In this document: positions 1 through 8,005 of the stretch, one piece after another
How the letters are laid out: every line of letters starts with the position of its first letter
How positions within the stretch are numbered: position 1 is the first letter of the stretch
Assembly (NCBI RefSeq): GCF_001578185.1
Contig: NZ_CP011008.1
Coordinates: forward strand, 2,818,001-2,882,000
Direction of reading: 5' to 3'
Source of the DNA: Peribacillus simplex
Lineage (GTDB): Bacteria > Bacillota > Bacilli > Bacillales > DSM-1321
DNA length: 64,000 nt
Notes under the pieces: model-generated
Seen by the model: only the letters and a program-made list of their open reading frames with translations
Databases searched by the model: none
What the model was told of the DNA's origin: nothing
Program-made: the position numbers and the translations under genes

Positions 1-889
1 CTTCCAGATGACCTGATTTATATGCTTCTTTGACTTCCTCCATGGAAATACGTCTTTCCGTCACGGGAAGATTCCAATGTTTAAGCAATTCTATAATGGA
101 ATCACGGGTAATACCCGGAAGGATACTTCCATTTAAAGCAGGAGTGATAATTTCACCATTAATTTTGAAGAAAACATTCATGCTTCCAACTTCTTCAATA
201 TATTTTTTCTCTACCCCGTCTAACCAAAGAACTTGGGCATAACCCATCTTTTCGGATACTTCCTGGGCTTTAAGGCTCGATGCATAATTCCCGCCCGTTT
301 TAGCTTCTCCTGTACCACCATTAACTGCACGTGTGAAAGCTGACTCCACGGCTATTTTAACTGGATGAATGCCTTCTTTATAATAAGAACCTACAGGTGA
401 CATGATGATGATGAACTGATATTTTTCTGATGGAGAAACTCCAAGGTAAGGCTCAGTAGCTATTATGAATGGCCTGATATATAAGGATGTACCTTCTGCC
501 TGAGGAACCCAATCCTTATCAACGCTAATTAAAGTTTTTAAGGCCTTCAATGCAAAATCAACGTCGATATCCGGTATGCACAATCGGCTATTTGAACTAT
601 TTAAGCGTTGGAAATTCTTTTCCGGACGGAATAAGATTATTTCATCTTCTGGTGTTGCATATGCTTTTAATCCTTCAAAAACAGATTGACCATAGTGGAA
701 AATCATAGCTGACGGCTCTAGTGCGAGCGGTTGATAAGGAACAATTCTTGGATCATGCCACCCTTGCCCTTGTGTGTAATCCATAATAAACATATGATCG
801 GTAAACTGCTTACCGAACTCAAGCTGGTCCGCCTGTGGTTTTTCTTTCTTTGTTGTACTAAGCGTGATTTGCATGTCATGTTCCTTCAT
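1..889 (-). CDS. ilvE: branched-chain amino acid aminotransferase, 3' end outside window
   Basis: PLP-dependent transaminase that interconverts leucine, isoleucine and valine with their 2-oxo acids; the last step of branched-chain amino acid synthesis and the first of their breakdown. The gene runs leftward from an ATG at 889 behind an AAGGGG ribosome binding site and is cut by the window edge after about 296 codons (family about 355-365). Group II (eukaryote-like) BCAT signatures are readable: FHYGQSVFEGLKAY near residue 75, RPEKNFQRLNSS near residue 100, and GGTGEAKTGGNYASSLKAQ near residue 200, which carries the PLP lysine. A second in-frame ATG lies five codons downstream. The leader (890-1150) contains a long-range inverted repeat, but I see no T-box sequence. 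Function is confident; which paralogue (YbgE or YwaA type) is not. Confidence 0.93.
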   Translation of the reverse strand, partial: MKEHDMQITLSTTKKEKPQADQLEFGKQFTDHMFIMDYTQGQGWHDPRIVPYQPLALEPSAMIFHYGQSVFEGLKAYATPEDEIILFRPEKNFQRLNSSNSRLCIPDIDVDFALKALKTLISVDKDWVPQAEGTSLYIRPFIIATEPYLGVSPSEKYQFIIIMSPVGSYYKEGIHPVKIAVESAFTRAVNGGTGEAKTGGNYASSLKAQEVSEKMGYAQVLWLDGVEKKYIEEVGSMNVFFKINGEIITPALNGSILPGITRDSIIELLKHWNLPVTERRISMEEVKEAYKSGHLE

Positions 890-963
890 TACCAAAACCC
901 CTTGTTGAATAAATTTACAAGATTTCACTTCCATAAAATCTATCTTTAATTAGTTTACTCCTA

Positions 964-1047
964 TCAGGAATCATAGTTCAAGCCTTTTGACCAAATTTTC
1001 GGAATTTTTTAAAATAAACGAGTTAGACTTCCTACTATGATTCCTGA
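964..1047. repeat. 13-bp inverted repeat in the ilvE leader
   Basis: TCAGGAATCATAG at 964-976 is matched perfectly in inverse by 1035-1047. A third ATTCCTGA copy lies near 1120, and two AACCGGTT palindromes lie near 1054 and 1092. The arms are 58 bases apart, so this could be paired operators or the base of a leader structure. There is no T-run, so it is not an obvious terminator. Confidence 0.45.
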
Positions 1048-1454
1048 AAAAAGAACCGGTTATTCCTAAAACTTCTCAATAAATATCAAAACCGGTTGTT
1101 CGTTCAGGTTTCTTGAATTCCTGAATATTAGGGTTAATTTTAACAAATTATCAACAATAATGCCAATGCGAATTTTGTATTTCTTTCAACATGGAACAGG
1201 CAGTAATCCGCTTGTCGTTTCCACTCCTTTAAAATGGAATGACTGAATAAAAAGATGTGTAGCGGATTCCTTATGAGCTACCGCATCCGAACCGATACTC
1301 AACTTAATACTTATATGTATATTAACAAGGAACATATAAGGAATGAAACACTTTCTATACCATTTCATAAAGTGGGATCATGAATGGTTTTTTAGATATA
1401 TTTCCAATTTCAATCCATTATGGTACATAGATACAAATTTGTCGTTAAATTCAA

Positions 1455-1547
1455 TTTAGTAGTTTACTACTAAAAAATAATCTTATATACTTATCCCCAA
1501 GATAGATAAAACGCATGCAAATCAAAATATTATAGATAAAACGCATG
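1455..1547 (+). promoter_or_regulatory. promoter with overlapping palindromic operator and two direct repeats
   Basis: A -35 TTTACT (1463-1468) and a -10 TATACT (1486-1491) are separated by 17 bp. The -35 lies inside a perfect dyad with arms TTTAGTAG (1455-1462) and CTACTAAA (1467-1474). Downstream of the -10, ATAGATAAAACGCATG occurs twice, at 1502-1517 and 1532-1547, exactly 30 bp apart. The layout suggests repressor control of the MFS gene that starts at 1583. Confidence 0.6.
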
Positions 1548-1582
1548 GTACTTTATTATTTTTGACGAAAAGGGGTAACAAC

Positions 1583-2851
1583 ATGACAAAAAACAGGTGG
1601 TTAATCGCTTTATCCGCTATCGCTATTCACCTTTCCATTGGCGGTGCATACGCATATAGCGTATACAAAAAACCTTTGGTTGAGACTATGGGGTGGTCAG
1701 AAACTGAAGTCACGTTAGCATTCACAATAATGATGGCGCTTGCAGGAACTTCTGCAGCCTTCTTTGGGAAATTTGTAGAAAAAAATGGTCCAAGAAAATC
1801 AGCTTTGGTCGCGGCTTTATTATTCGGTTTAGGACAAGCTGGTTCCGGGTTGGCTGTAATGGTCGATTCACTACCACTTTACCTATTGACATATGGGGTT
1901 TTAAGTGGTCTTGGTATGGGGATCGGGTACATTTCACCAGTATCCACTTTAGTTAAATGGTTCCCTGATCGCAGGGGATTGGCGACAGGAATGGCAGTAT
2001 TAGGTTTCGGTGCCGGTGCCCTCATAACAGCCCCAGTAGCTGCAAGCCTTATGGAATCCGTTGGCATTTATACAACTTATTATATTTTAGGCGCAGGCTA
2101 TTTCATCCTAATGTTCTTAGGTGCAACCTATATTGCACCTCCAAAGGCTAACTGGCTACCTGAAGGAATGATGAGAGATATTGAGTCCGGTAAAAAAGAA
2201 TTGAAGAAAGACCTAAGGCAATTAACTGCAAAAGAAGCGGTTAAAACTAAACACTTCTGGATGTTATGGTCAATGAAATTAATTAATACAAGTGCGGGTA
2301 TCATGATGATTTCGGTAGCTTCACCTATGGCTCAAGACGTTGTTGGGCTTTCTGTGGCAGGTGCTGCAACATTAGTCGGTATTATGGGAATCTTTAATGG
2401 CGGAGGTAGACTTGGCTGGGCAGCGGCCTCTGATTATATAGGCCGTCCAAATGTCTTCGTCATTTTCTTCATCATACAAATTGGAGCGTTCCTTTTACTT
2501 CCAACTACTACAAATACACTATTGTTCCAAGGACTCATCTTGTTAGTCGTTAGTTGTTATGGGGGAGGATTTTCAAATCTACCTGCATTTGCCGGGGATT
2601 TATTTGGAACCAAGGAAATTGGGGCCATTCACGGGTATCTTTTAACTACATGGTCTCTAGGCGGAGTTTGCGGACCAATGTTGGTTACTGCGATTAGGGA
2701 AAGTACGAACAGTTATATCCCGGTATTCTACGTTTTCGCCGTATTAATTGCGATAGCATTCGCCATCTCTATCTGGTTGCGTTTGGACATTAAAAAAATG
2801 CAAAGAAGACAGAAACAAGGATTAACGAATACATTAAGTAAAATATCCTAA
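1583..2851 (+). CDS. OFA (oxalate/formate antiporter)-type MFS transporter
   Basis: Major facilitator superfamily permease of the OxlT/YhjX type, 422 residues with about 12 hydrophobic segments. The first helix WLIALSAIAIHLSIGGAYAY is typical of the OFA family. The loop after TM2 carries GKFVEKNGPRKS and the second half has GGGRLGWAAASDYIGR, the paired MFS loop signature. The ATG at 1583 is chosen because AAAGGGG lies nine bases upstream; a TTG at 1562 would swallow that site. The gene stands alone between its operator-rich promoter and a terminator at about 2880. The substrate is probably a small carboxylate, but the sequence cannot settle which. Confidence 0.88.
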   Translation: MTKNRWLIALSAIAIHLSIGGAYAYSVYKKPLVETMGWSETEVTLAFTIMMALAGTSAAFFGKFVEKNGPRKSALVAALLFGLGQAGSGLAVMVDSLPLYLLTYGVLSGLGMGIGYISPVSTLVKWFPDRRGLATGMAVLGFGAGALITAPVAASLMESVGIYTTYYILGAGYFILMFLGATYIAPPKANWLPEGMMRDIESGKKELKKDLRQLTAKEAVKTKHFWMLWSMKLINTSAGIMMISVASPMAQDVVGLSVAGAATLVGIMGIFNGGGRLGWAAASDYIGRPNVFVIFFIIQIGAFLLLPTTTNTLLFQGLILLVVSCYGGGFSNLPAFAGDLFGTKEIGAIHGYLLTTWSLGGVCGPMLVTAIRESTNSYIPVFYVFAVLIAIAFAISIWLRLDIKKMQRRQKQGLTNTLSKIS

Positions 2852-2877
2852 TTTATAACAAGTATCTTATGACCTGG

Positions 2878-2942
2878 AAAAAAGGCATTTCTCAAGTAAA
2901 CTTCCGAAAACGGTGGTTAACTTTGATGATGCCTTTTTTTAG
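2878..2942 (+). terminator. rho-independent terminator after the MFS gene
   Basis: AAAGGCAT at 2881 pairs with ATGCC plus Ts ending near 2940, with inner pairing in the loop and a run of seven Ts. Confidence 0.75.
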
Positions 2943-3160
2943 TTTTTTGAACTTTATCCAATAAATATAAGTCTTCACAAGCATCTGGATAGACTCCCCT
3001 TTCCTACCTTGGCGCCCGTCAAAAATATGGGAACTTCAAAAGTAAAAGAAATTCGAATTCCAGCCCTGTTACTGGTCATAGGAAACTGAACAAGTTATAT
3101 AGTTTAACATGAAGCCAAATAAGGGAATCAAGTAAGAGATGGAATTAGGGGGGGATTGTT

Positions 3161-4228
3161 TTGTGGATCAATAAACCGTTTTTTAAATATGCAAGCGGAA
3201 TAATTTTGATCATTTTAATTATATTTTTACTAGGTAAGATTGATTATGTTTTGCTCCCGCTACAAAAAATCATTGCAGCTATATTCTTCCCTATTATAGT
3301 GGCTGGGCTTTTATACTACATATTACGGCCAGTCGTTAACTTTTTAACTGAATATATCCCTAGGACTTTTAGCATCTCCATCGTCTTTTTGATTATATTC
3401 AGCATGATTGGGATGGTAAGTTACTTTGGAAGTCCTGTAATTGTGGACCAATTTCAAAAATTATCTGAAAACCTCCCAAGCAAAGTCAAGGAATTCTCTA
3501 AAGAATCCGAAGAGATAATTGAAAAAAATGACTTTGGCATGGTTAATATGGAAGATCTGAAAGTAAAAGCGGTTACACATTTAAAAGATTACTCGGAAAA
3601 ACTCTTAGGGAATGTCCATACTATTTTCTCCACGATCACTAGTGTATTGACCGTTTTGGTCATTACACCATTCATTTTATTTTATTTCTTGAAAGATGGA
3701 GATAAACTAAGACCATTTCTATTAAAATTTATTCCGAACGACGTAGAATCAGAGGGGAACACGATTTTAAAAGACGTTGATAGAGCTCTATCAATTTATA
3801 TTATCGGACAATTCATCGTATCAATCGTCATTGGGACTTTGATGTATATTGGCTACCTTATTATCGGTCTCGATTATGCACTCGTATTAGCCCTATTCGC
3901 CATGATTTTTACTGTTGTACCATTCCTTGGTCCATTTATAAGCATCATCCCTGCTCTTTTCATCGCCTTACAGCAAGACATTGGATTGGCAGTGAAAGTG
4001 CTCATTGTACTTACAGTCGTTCAACAGGTCGAAGGGCATTTGGTTACACCGAATATTATGGGAAAACGGCTCAACATTCACCCACTGACGATTATTTTAT
4101 TGCTGCTTGCTGCAGGATCAATATATGGTTTCATTGGCATTTTAATAGCTATCCCCACTTATTCCGTAGTAAAAACGATTATAGGAAACTTCAGGAAGTT
4201 TTATAGGTTACGAAAAAGGATCACATAA
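3161..4228 (+). CDS. AI-2E family transporter-type membrane protein
   Basis: Integral membrane protein of the AI-2E exporter/YtvI/PerM family, 355 residues, normal length. Two or three N-terminal helices are followed by a soluble stretch (about residues 95-165) and then four to five helices. The family signature is visible as PFILFYFLKDG and, near the C terminus, QQVEGHLVTPNIMGKRLNIHP. Members export varied solutes or act as Na+/H+ antiporters, so the name does not prove autoinducer transport. The start is TTG at 3161, six bases after a G-rich ribosome binding site (3148-3154); no ATG fits. It is monocistronic, with hairpins downstream at 4243 and 4288. Confidence 0.88.
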   Translation: MWINKPFFKYASGIILIILIIFLLGKIDYVLLPLQKIIAAIFFPIIVAGLLYYILRPVVNFLTEYIPRTFSISIVFLIIFSMIGMVSYFGSPVIVDQFQKLSENLPSKVKEFSKESEEIIEKNDFGMVNMEDLKVKAVTHLKDYSEKLLGNVHTIFSTITSVLTVLVITPFILFYFLKDGDKLRPFLLKFIPNDVESEGNTILKDVDRALSIYIIGQFIVSIVIGTLMYIGYLIIGLDYALVLALFAMIFTVVPFLGPFISIIPALFIALQQDIGLAVKVLIVLTVVQQVEGHLVTPNIMGKRLNIHPLTIILLLLAAGSIYGFIGILIAIPTYSVVKTIIGNFRKFYRLRKRIT

Positions 4229-4242
4229 TCAGGAATGGTTGT

Positions 4243-4270
4243 CTCCCCCTTATCCACCAATTTAAGGGGA
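4243..4270 (+). terminator. hairpin after the AI-2E family gene
   Basis: TCCCCCTTA pairs with TTAAGGGGA across a nine-base loop just downstream of the stop codon. There is no T-run, so termination is only possible. Confidence 0.45.
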
Positions 4271-4280
4271 CCTATCCTAG

Positions 4281-4507
4281 AACTGCACCCCAATTGTTAA
4301 TCACCATCTAACAATTGGAGGTTTTTTATGACCAATTCTTCATTAAGATAAATGTAATAGCTGTTTTTCCATAAAAGCAAAGGATTCTTTTTCAACGGTT
4401 GCCACTGAAATATATTGTTAATCTAATACTTAATAAAGAATTGGGAGGCTCAATTTAAAGAACATGGCAATGTTAGTTTGGTGTCTAACATTTTCGGGGC
4501 AGTTCAC
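4281..4507. mobile_element. short IS3-like relic with terminal inverted repeats (MITE-like)
   Basis: The left end reads AACTGCACCCCAATTGTTA and folds back on TAACAATTGG (4290-4318). The right end carries TGTTAG, a loop, CTAACA, then CGGGGCAGTTCA (about 4470-4507). The outer GAACTGC/GCAGTTC ends are inverted and both inner parts are hairpins, as in IS3-family ends of Bacillaceae (recalled, not searched). The 227-bp interior has no open frame, so this is an internally deleted, non-autonomous remnant. A longer version of the same end stands alone at 38529. It abuts an IS1182-like relic directly on its right. Confidence 0.5.
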
Positions 4508-5004
4508 TTTTGCCTGCGGTCTTTTTTGTTTTAAAATAGAAGGATTAAAACTTGAGGTGATAAGGATGCTTTCTAAACATGATTCTATTCAGCGAGATCA
4601 ACTTGAAATGATTACTAGCGAACCATTTGGCTCGTAAAATGGAGGTCGCCATTGTTTTGGGGACAATTGTACACCTGGAAATACGCATGATAGTCACATC
4701 TTAGAGCCACTTGTTGGACAAGTAATTGAAAAAGTTGGGAAACCAGAAGCTGTTGCAAGCAGATGCAAAAGAAAAGCATGGTCTGCGTTGGACTACTTTA
4801 AGGGGACTTAAAAATTGTCGATCAGGCGATGCTCACTTTCCCTGCAATGAAAGTAAAGAAGATGGCCAATTGGTCCTGGCAAGGTGTAAAAATGGCCTAA
4901 CAGCTCGTAGAGACCCAATTCCATAAAAATTGAGAAAAATTCAAAGGGAATTTCAAAAGGGGTTCGGAATGTTTTAATTCCGAACCCCTTTTGTCTACAA
5001 ACTG
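4507..5004 (+). pseudogene. deeply deleted IS1182-family transposase relic
   Basis: This 0.5-kb remnant matches the longer copy at 41844-43377 from its CACTTTTGCC end, through the transposase start (ATG at 4566, MLSKHDSIQRDQLEMIT), to the terminal hairpin and the GTCTACAAACTG end. Most of the transposase interior is missing: the N-terminal about 20 codons join directly to the region around VEQVIEKVGKPEAVA, and then to the C-terminal DAKEKHGLRWTTLRGLK. Several frameshifts follow. It cannot move or encode a transposase. The hairpin at 4958-4992, with arms containing GGGGTTCGGAAT, is the element's own terminator. Confidence 0.8.
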
Positions 5005-5157
5005 CCTTATCCGATTTTTTTTGTTTTCAATAGGTGTAATGAGTATGGATCGAGATTGCCAATTTTAAAAATTAAGTGCCTGATTTCAGAAAAGAATAGT
5101 GTCCGGCCGCAAGAAAAAGCAAAAGTAGTTTACGGGCTAAGGGAAGATATTTAGTTA

Positions 5158-5191
5158 GGCAGCATGAACCCGATAATCTCGGGCCCATGCC
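5158..5191. repeat. isolated GC-rich hairpin
   Basis: GGC-AGCATG-AA-CCCGA pairs with TCGGG-CC-CATGCC across a five-base loop. There is no T-run on either side and no adjacent gene. The rest of 5005-5338 shows no gene. Confidence 0.35.
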
Positions 5192-5338
5192 TTAAAATTT
5201 CAGCTTGATTCGTTGATGATTGCAGGAATGTATATAATCTTCTAGCTCTTGTCTAAAAAATGCACAATGCTCTCGAATTCCTGTAAATAAAGTAATTCAG
5301 ATATTAAACATCTGTGACTCATTTTTAGGCTTTGTTCT

Positions 5339-5791
5339 TCAGTGTTTGTTTAATATTTTTTTAATCCACCGTTTGAAAAACGCTTTGACGCTTTTCTTTT
5401 TTATTACTTGAATGGCTTGATTTTTCTTCTCAATATAAATTACTTCATTGTTTATGGCGTTATTTTCTGCTAGTACTAGACCCAAAACGGAGTTATGGTC
5501 TTTGTTGAGAACAATTTTGTAAGGAATATTATGACTTATTGCCAATTTAATATATTTCCCTAGATATTGATAGTCCATCTGACCATTTAAAAACAAATTT
5601 GAACGGGGATGCCGCTTCATCATTTGCTCAATCTCCGGATATACATTCATTTCAAAGACTTGGCTTTTTTTTAGGACGATGACGACTCGCTCTCGTAATG
5701 TACCCAGGAATTCCCTTCGTTCGCCAGGCTTGATTTCTTTTGGACCGTAGATTCCTTGCTCTAGATAGTCCTCCACTTTTAGGCGTGACAA
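5339..5791 (-). CDS. yueI: YueI family protein (DUF1694)
   Basis: Small cytoplasmic protein of 150 residues, belonging to the Bacillus YueI family of unknown function. The N-terminal block EDYLEQGIYGPKEIKPGERR followed by FLGTLRERVVIVLKKSQV is the family hallmark. The middle part (about residues 60-100) looks like a compact alpha/beta domain, and the C-terminal 30 residues are strongly basic (KKKSVKAFFKRWIKKI). The start is TTG at 5791, eight bases behind GGAGGTG. No operon partner is seen. I cannot assign a reaction. Confidence 0.85.
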   Translation of the reverse strand: MSRLKVEDYLEQGIYGPKEIKPGERREFLGTLRERVVIVLKKSQVFEMNVYPEIEQMMKRHPRSNLFLNGQMDYQYLGKYIKLAISHNIPYKIVLNKDHNSVLGLVLAENNAINNEVIYIEKKNQAIQVIKKKSVKAFFKRWIKKILNKH

Positions 5792-6008
5792 TTCTTTCCC
5801 ACCTCCGGTTTCACTTCAATAATGTATGAAAAATGGCCAAAAATAGTGCCCATCTCCTTTGGAATGCTAAATGTAAAAAGTGGTTGGGGTTAACTTTCCC
5901 CTTTTGTAGTCTACCCTTCCTTAAAAAAATTGTCACCCTAGCTTCGCTTCATGCATAGGATAGTATATGTGTGAATGTAGGTTGCTTAAAAGAGGGACGG
6001 GGAAAAAC

Positions 6009-6755
6009 ATGAAAAAATTAATTGTATTTGTATTGATATTCGCCTTTAGTTTTGTTGCGTTCAGCAATACTTCAGGTGCAGCGGCAAGACAACTGATCAT
6101 CATCAATAAAGCCAATAACCAGCTAGCCTATTATGAAAATGATAAATTGGTGAAGGTGTTCATCGTGGCGACAGGAAAAAAAGCCTCCTATACTCCTGAA
6201 GGAAAGTTCAAGGTCGTGACAAAGATTGTGAATCGTCCCTATTATAAAGGCAACATAAAAGGAGGAGACCCAAAAAACCCTCTGGGGAAACGATGGCTGG
6301 GGATAAATGCACGGAATACACCAGGTAATACGTACGCAATACACGGCAATAATGATTCTAAAAGCATTGGCAAATATATAAGTGCCGGTTGTATTCGCAT
6401 GTATAACGATGATGTTCAATGGCTGTACGATAAAGTGGGAATGAACACTGTTGTCTTAATTGCCAGTTCGAATAAATCATTTGCTTCCATAGCTGCTACG
6501 AATGGATATAAGGTAAGCGGATCTAAAAGCCTACCTGTACAGAATACCTACATTTTCCTGAAGAAAGGAAGTAGTGGCCCCCAAGTAATTGAGCTACAAA
6601 AAAGATTAACGAAACTTGGATACAGCACTAAAGGAATTGATGGGGGATTTGGAAAAAATACCGAAATGGCTGTAAAGAAATTTCAAAAGGCTAAAAATCT
6701 TACATCTGATGGGGTCGTCGGACCACAAACAAAAAAAGCACTTGGACTTAAATAA
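6009..6755 (+). CDS. secreted L,D-transpeptidase (YkuD) with C-terminal peptidoglycan-binding domain
   Basis: Cell-wall enzyme that forms 3-3 crosslinks between peptidoglycan stems, or a YkuD-type relative. The signal peptide is MKKLIVFVLIFAFSFVAFSN with an AxA-like site near SGAAA (residues 22-26). The YkuD domain spans about residues 28-155 and has the catalytic signature AIHGNN followed by SAGCIRMYNDDV, holding the active-site Cys and preceding His. The C-terminal 65 residues, from LKKGSSGPQVIELQKRL to GVVGPQTKKALG, form a PG_binding_1 domain. The ATG at 6009 is preferred over 5967 because it gives a clean signal peptide behind GGGACGGGG. A terminator follows directly. Confidence 0.92.
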   Translation: MKKLIVFVLIFAFSFVAFSNTSGAAARQLIIINKANNQLAYYENDKLVKVFIVATGKKASYTPEGKFKVVTKIVNRPYYKGNIKGGDPKNPLGKRWLGINARNTPGNTYAIHGNNDSKSIGKYISAGCIRMYNDDVQWLYDKVGMNTVVLIASSNKSFASIAATNGYKVSGSKSLPVQNTYIFLKKGSSGPQVIELQKRLTKLGYSTKGIDGGFGKNTEMAVKKFQKAKNLTSDGVVGPQTKKALGLK

Positions 6756-6767
6756 TTACTATTACTG

Positions 6768-6798
6768 ATATCCCCTGATTAGAGGATATTTTTTTTTG
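6768..6798 (+). terminator. terminator after the L,D-transpeptidase gene
   Basis: ATATCC (6768-6773) pairs with GGATAT (6784-6789) across a ten-base loop and runs into nine Ts. Confidence 0.8.
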
Positions 6799-6872
6799 TC
6801 TAAACTGTAACAAACCATACATTATTACCCATATTGTCTGTAATTTCCCACCACCACTTATTGGCTTTATGT

Positions 6873-6878
6873 TATAAT
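6873..6878 (+). promoter_or_regulatory. extended -10 promoter element
   Basis: TGTTATAAT has the TGn extension before a perfect TATAAT. It lies 58 bases upstream of the small gene at 6936. No good -35 is seen, which fits an extended -10 promoter. Confidence 0.5.
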
Positions 6879-6935
6879 TTTTACATAAACAGCTAATCAT
6901 AATCGCACTGCATTACATATAAGGAGGGAATACAA

Positions 6936-7037
6936 ATGTACGATGAACTTCTCATATTATCCATTAAGTCAATTTTTGTTATCGGCACCATCGCAATGTT
7001 TGTGATTTTAGGATTCGTAAAAGGACGCAAGTTTTAA
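6936..7037 (+). CDS. 33-residue single-pass membrane protein
   Basis: A very small gene reading MYDELLILSIKSIFVIGTIA and ending FVKGRKF. A short acidic N terminus is followed by about 20 hydrophobic residues and a basic C-terminal tail, so it probably sits as one helix in the membrane with the tail in the cytoplasm. Evidence that it is real: a near-perfect AAGGAGGGAA ribosome binding site, an extended -10 promoter upstream, and a hairpin (CTGATTAC/GTAATCAG, about 7068-7104) downstream. I do not recognise the family. Confidence 0.65.
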   Translation: MYDELLILSIKSIFVIGTIAMFVILGFVKGRKF

Positions 7038-7117
7038 ATTACCCAATTCTTTAAAATATCCTTATTGCCTGATTACTTGTATTATGTTCATACTGGTAAT
7101 CAGGTTAATTTCACTCA

Positions 7118-7152
7118 GAAAAAAAAAGCATATCCTCACTGGGCATGCTTTG
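7118..7152 (-). terminator. terminator of the 42-residue gene (minus)
   Basis: Read leftward, AAAGCATGCC pairs with the complement of 7125-7131 and runs into a poly-T tract. It starts only three bases after the stop codon at 7155. Confidence 0.7.
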
Positions 7153-7154
7153 CT

Positions 7155-7283
7155 TTACCAATTCCAGTAATCCGTTTTATCTAAAAGTTGATCAATATCA
7201 AATGTATCAATAAGGATTGGAACTGATTCTTCTGCAATCTCTTCAGTCGCTAGCAATAATTGGTCGATATCAATAATGGCCAA
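7155..7283 (-). CDS. 42-residue acidic small protein
   Basis: Small reading frame starting at TTG 7283, behind GGGAGAGG about seven bases upstream, and ending three bases before a strong terminator. The protein begins MAIIDIDQLLLATEEIAEES and ends LDKTDYWNW. The motif IDIDQLL near the N terminus recurs as FDIDQLL at residues 28-34, so it may be built from two similar helices. It is strongly acidic, with no signal peptide or membrane helix. Ribosome binding site, start and terminator fit together well, but I know no homologue. It could act as a small regulator or binding peptide; no function is claimed. Confidence 0.6.
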   Translation of the reverse strand: MAIIDIDQLLLATEEIAEESVPILIDTFDIDQLLDKTDYWNW

Positions 7284-7393
7284 AATAGTCCTCTCCCTTT
7301 TTTAATGGTCTTTACCCTCATTTTTAATACATTAAACAGTTCGTTCAAAAGATATTTTATTAGAGGGTAGCCCTTTAATTTTACATTTGACAA

Positions 7394-7819
7394 TTATTTA
7401 AGGTGCAGTGAACCATTTTTTTCAGATCCTTCCGGAGAAAGCGTATGTATCAATTTAACCAGTTTATAAAATGTTCCACTGCAGATGGTTACCTCGGGCA
7501 GATTATGAAAAATTGATTTTTTATTAATATGATAATTGTCTTTCTCAGGTGAATACAAAATAATTTTCTTATTTAAAGATAAAGCATATCCAAGCTCATA
7601 AAGATTGCCTTTACCTGCAGTTAGGAAGATCAGCATGAAATCAGCTTCCTCAATCCCCCTTTTTTCATATTCTCCAATACCTTCAGCAATTTGGTTATTC
7701 TCATCATCCTCAATTAAATTCCAGTCATTCACACATGTAAATCCTTTTGAAGTCAATTTCTTGATCAATGACCTTACTTGCTTCAAATTTTTTTCGTCTG
7801 ATGCTATATAATATTTCAC
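7394..7819 (-). CDS. nucleoside 2-deoxyribosyltransferase-like protein
   Basis: A 141-residue cytoplasmic protein with the nucleoside deoxyribosyltransferase/TIR-like fold: MKYYIASDEKNL at the start of strand 1, EEADFMLIFLTAGKGNLYEL (about residues 57-76), then GYALSLNKKIILYSP. The Glu in NLYELGYA sits where the NDT catalytic Glu lies. True NDTs exchange bases on deoxynucleosides; many short relatives in Bacillus are unassigned and some related folds cleave nucleotides or NAD in defence. The start is GTG at 7819 behind GGAGGTG. It stands alone, followed 110 bases later by the small acidic gene on the same strand. Confidence 0.65.
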   Translation of the reverse strand: MKYYIASDEKNLKQVRSLIKKLTSKGFTCVNDWNLIEDDENNQIAEGIGEYEKRGIEEADFMLIFLTAGKGNLYELGYALSLNKKIILYSPEKDNYHINKKSIFHNLPEVTICSGTFYKLVKLIHTLSPEGSEKNGSLHLK

Positions 7820-7965
7820 TCATACACCTCCAAAATATTTAACTATTGATACTTTTTACCTATATTAACTATACTATACATATTCGTTATAAAGAACGCA
7901 ATATCCTTTCCCTAAAAATTAAAAATAATTAAATGACACCGTTTCAATCAAAGAAATTTGAAGCG

Positions 7966-8005
7966 AAAAAAACCATCATTCCTTTACAGATAATGATGGT
8001 TTTTC
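7966..8005. terminator. bidirectional terminator hairpin
   Basis: AACCATCATT pairs with AATGATGGTT, with As before and Ts after. It lies upstream of the 7819 gene, with no adjacent gene ending into it, and may serve a lost plus-strand gene. A stop-free run with no start (8035-8156, ending in a stop codon) follows it. Confidence 0.6.

Noticed and set aside
890-1180. T-box riboswitch in the ilvE leader
   Set aside because: No AGGGTGGNACCGCG antiterminator bulge and no terminator hairpin before the start codon.
1186-1368. 60-codon minus-strand frame between ilvE and the MFS gene
   Set aside because: No ribosome binding site, no recognisable domain and low-complexity composition; it lies in a promoter region.
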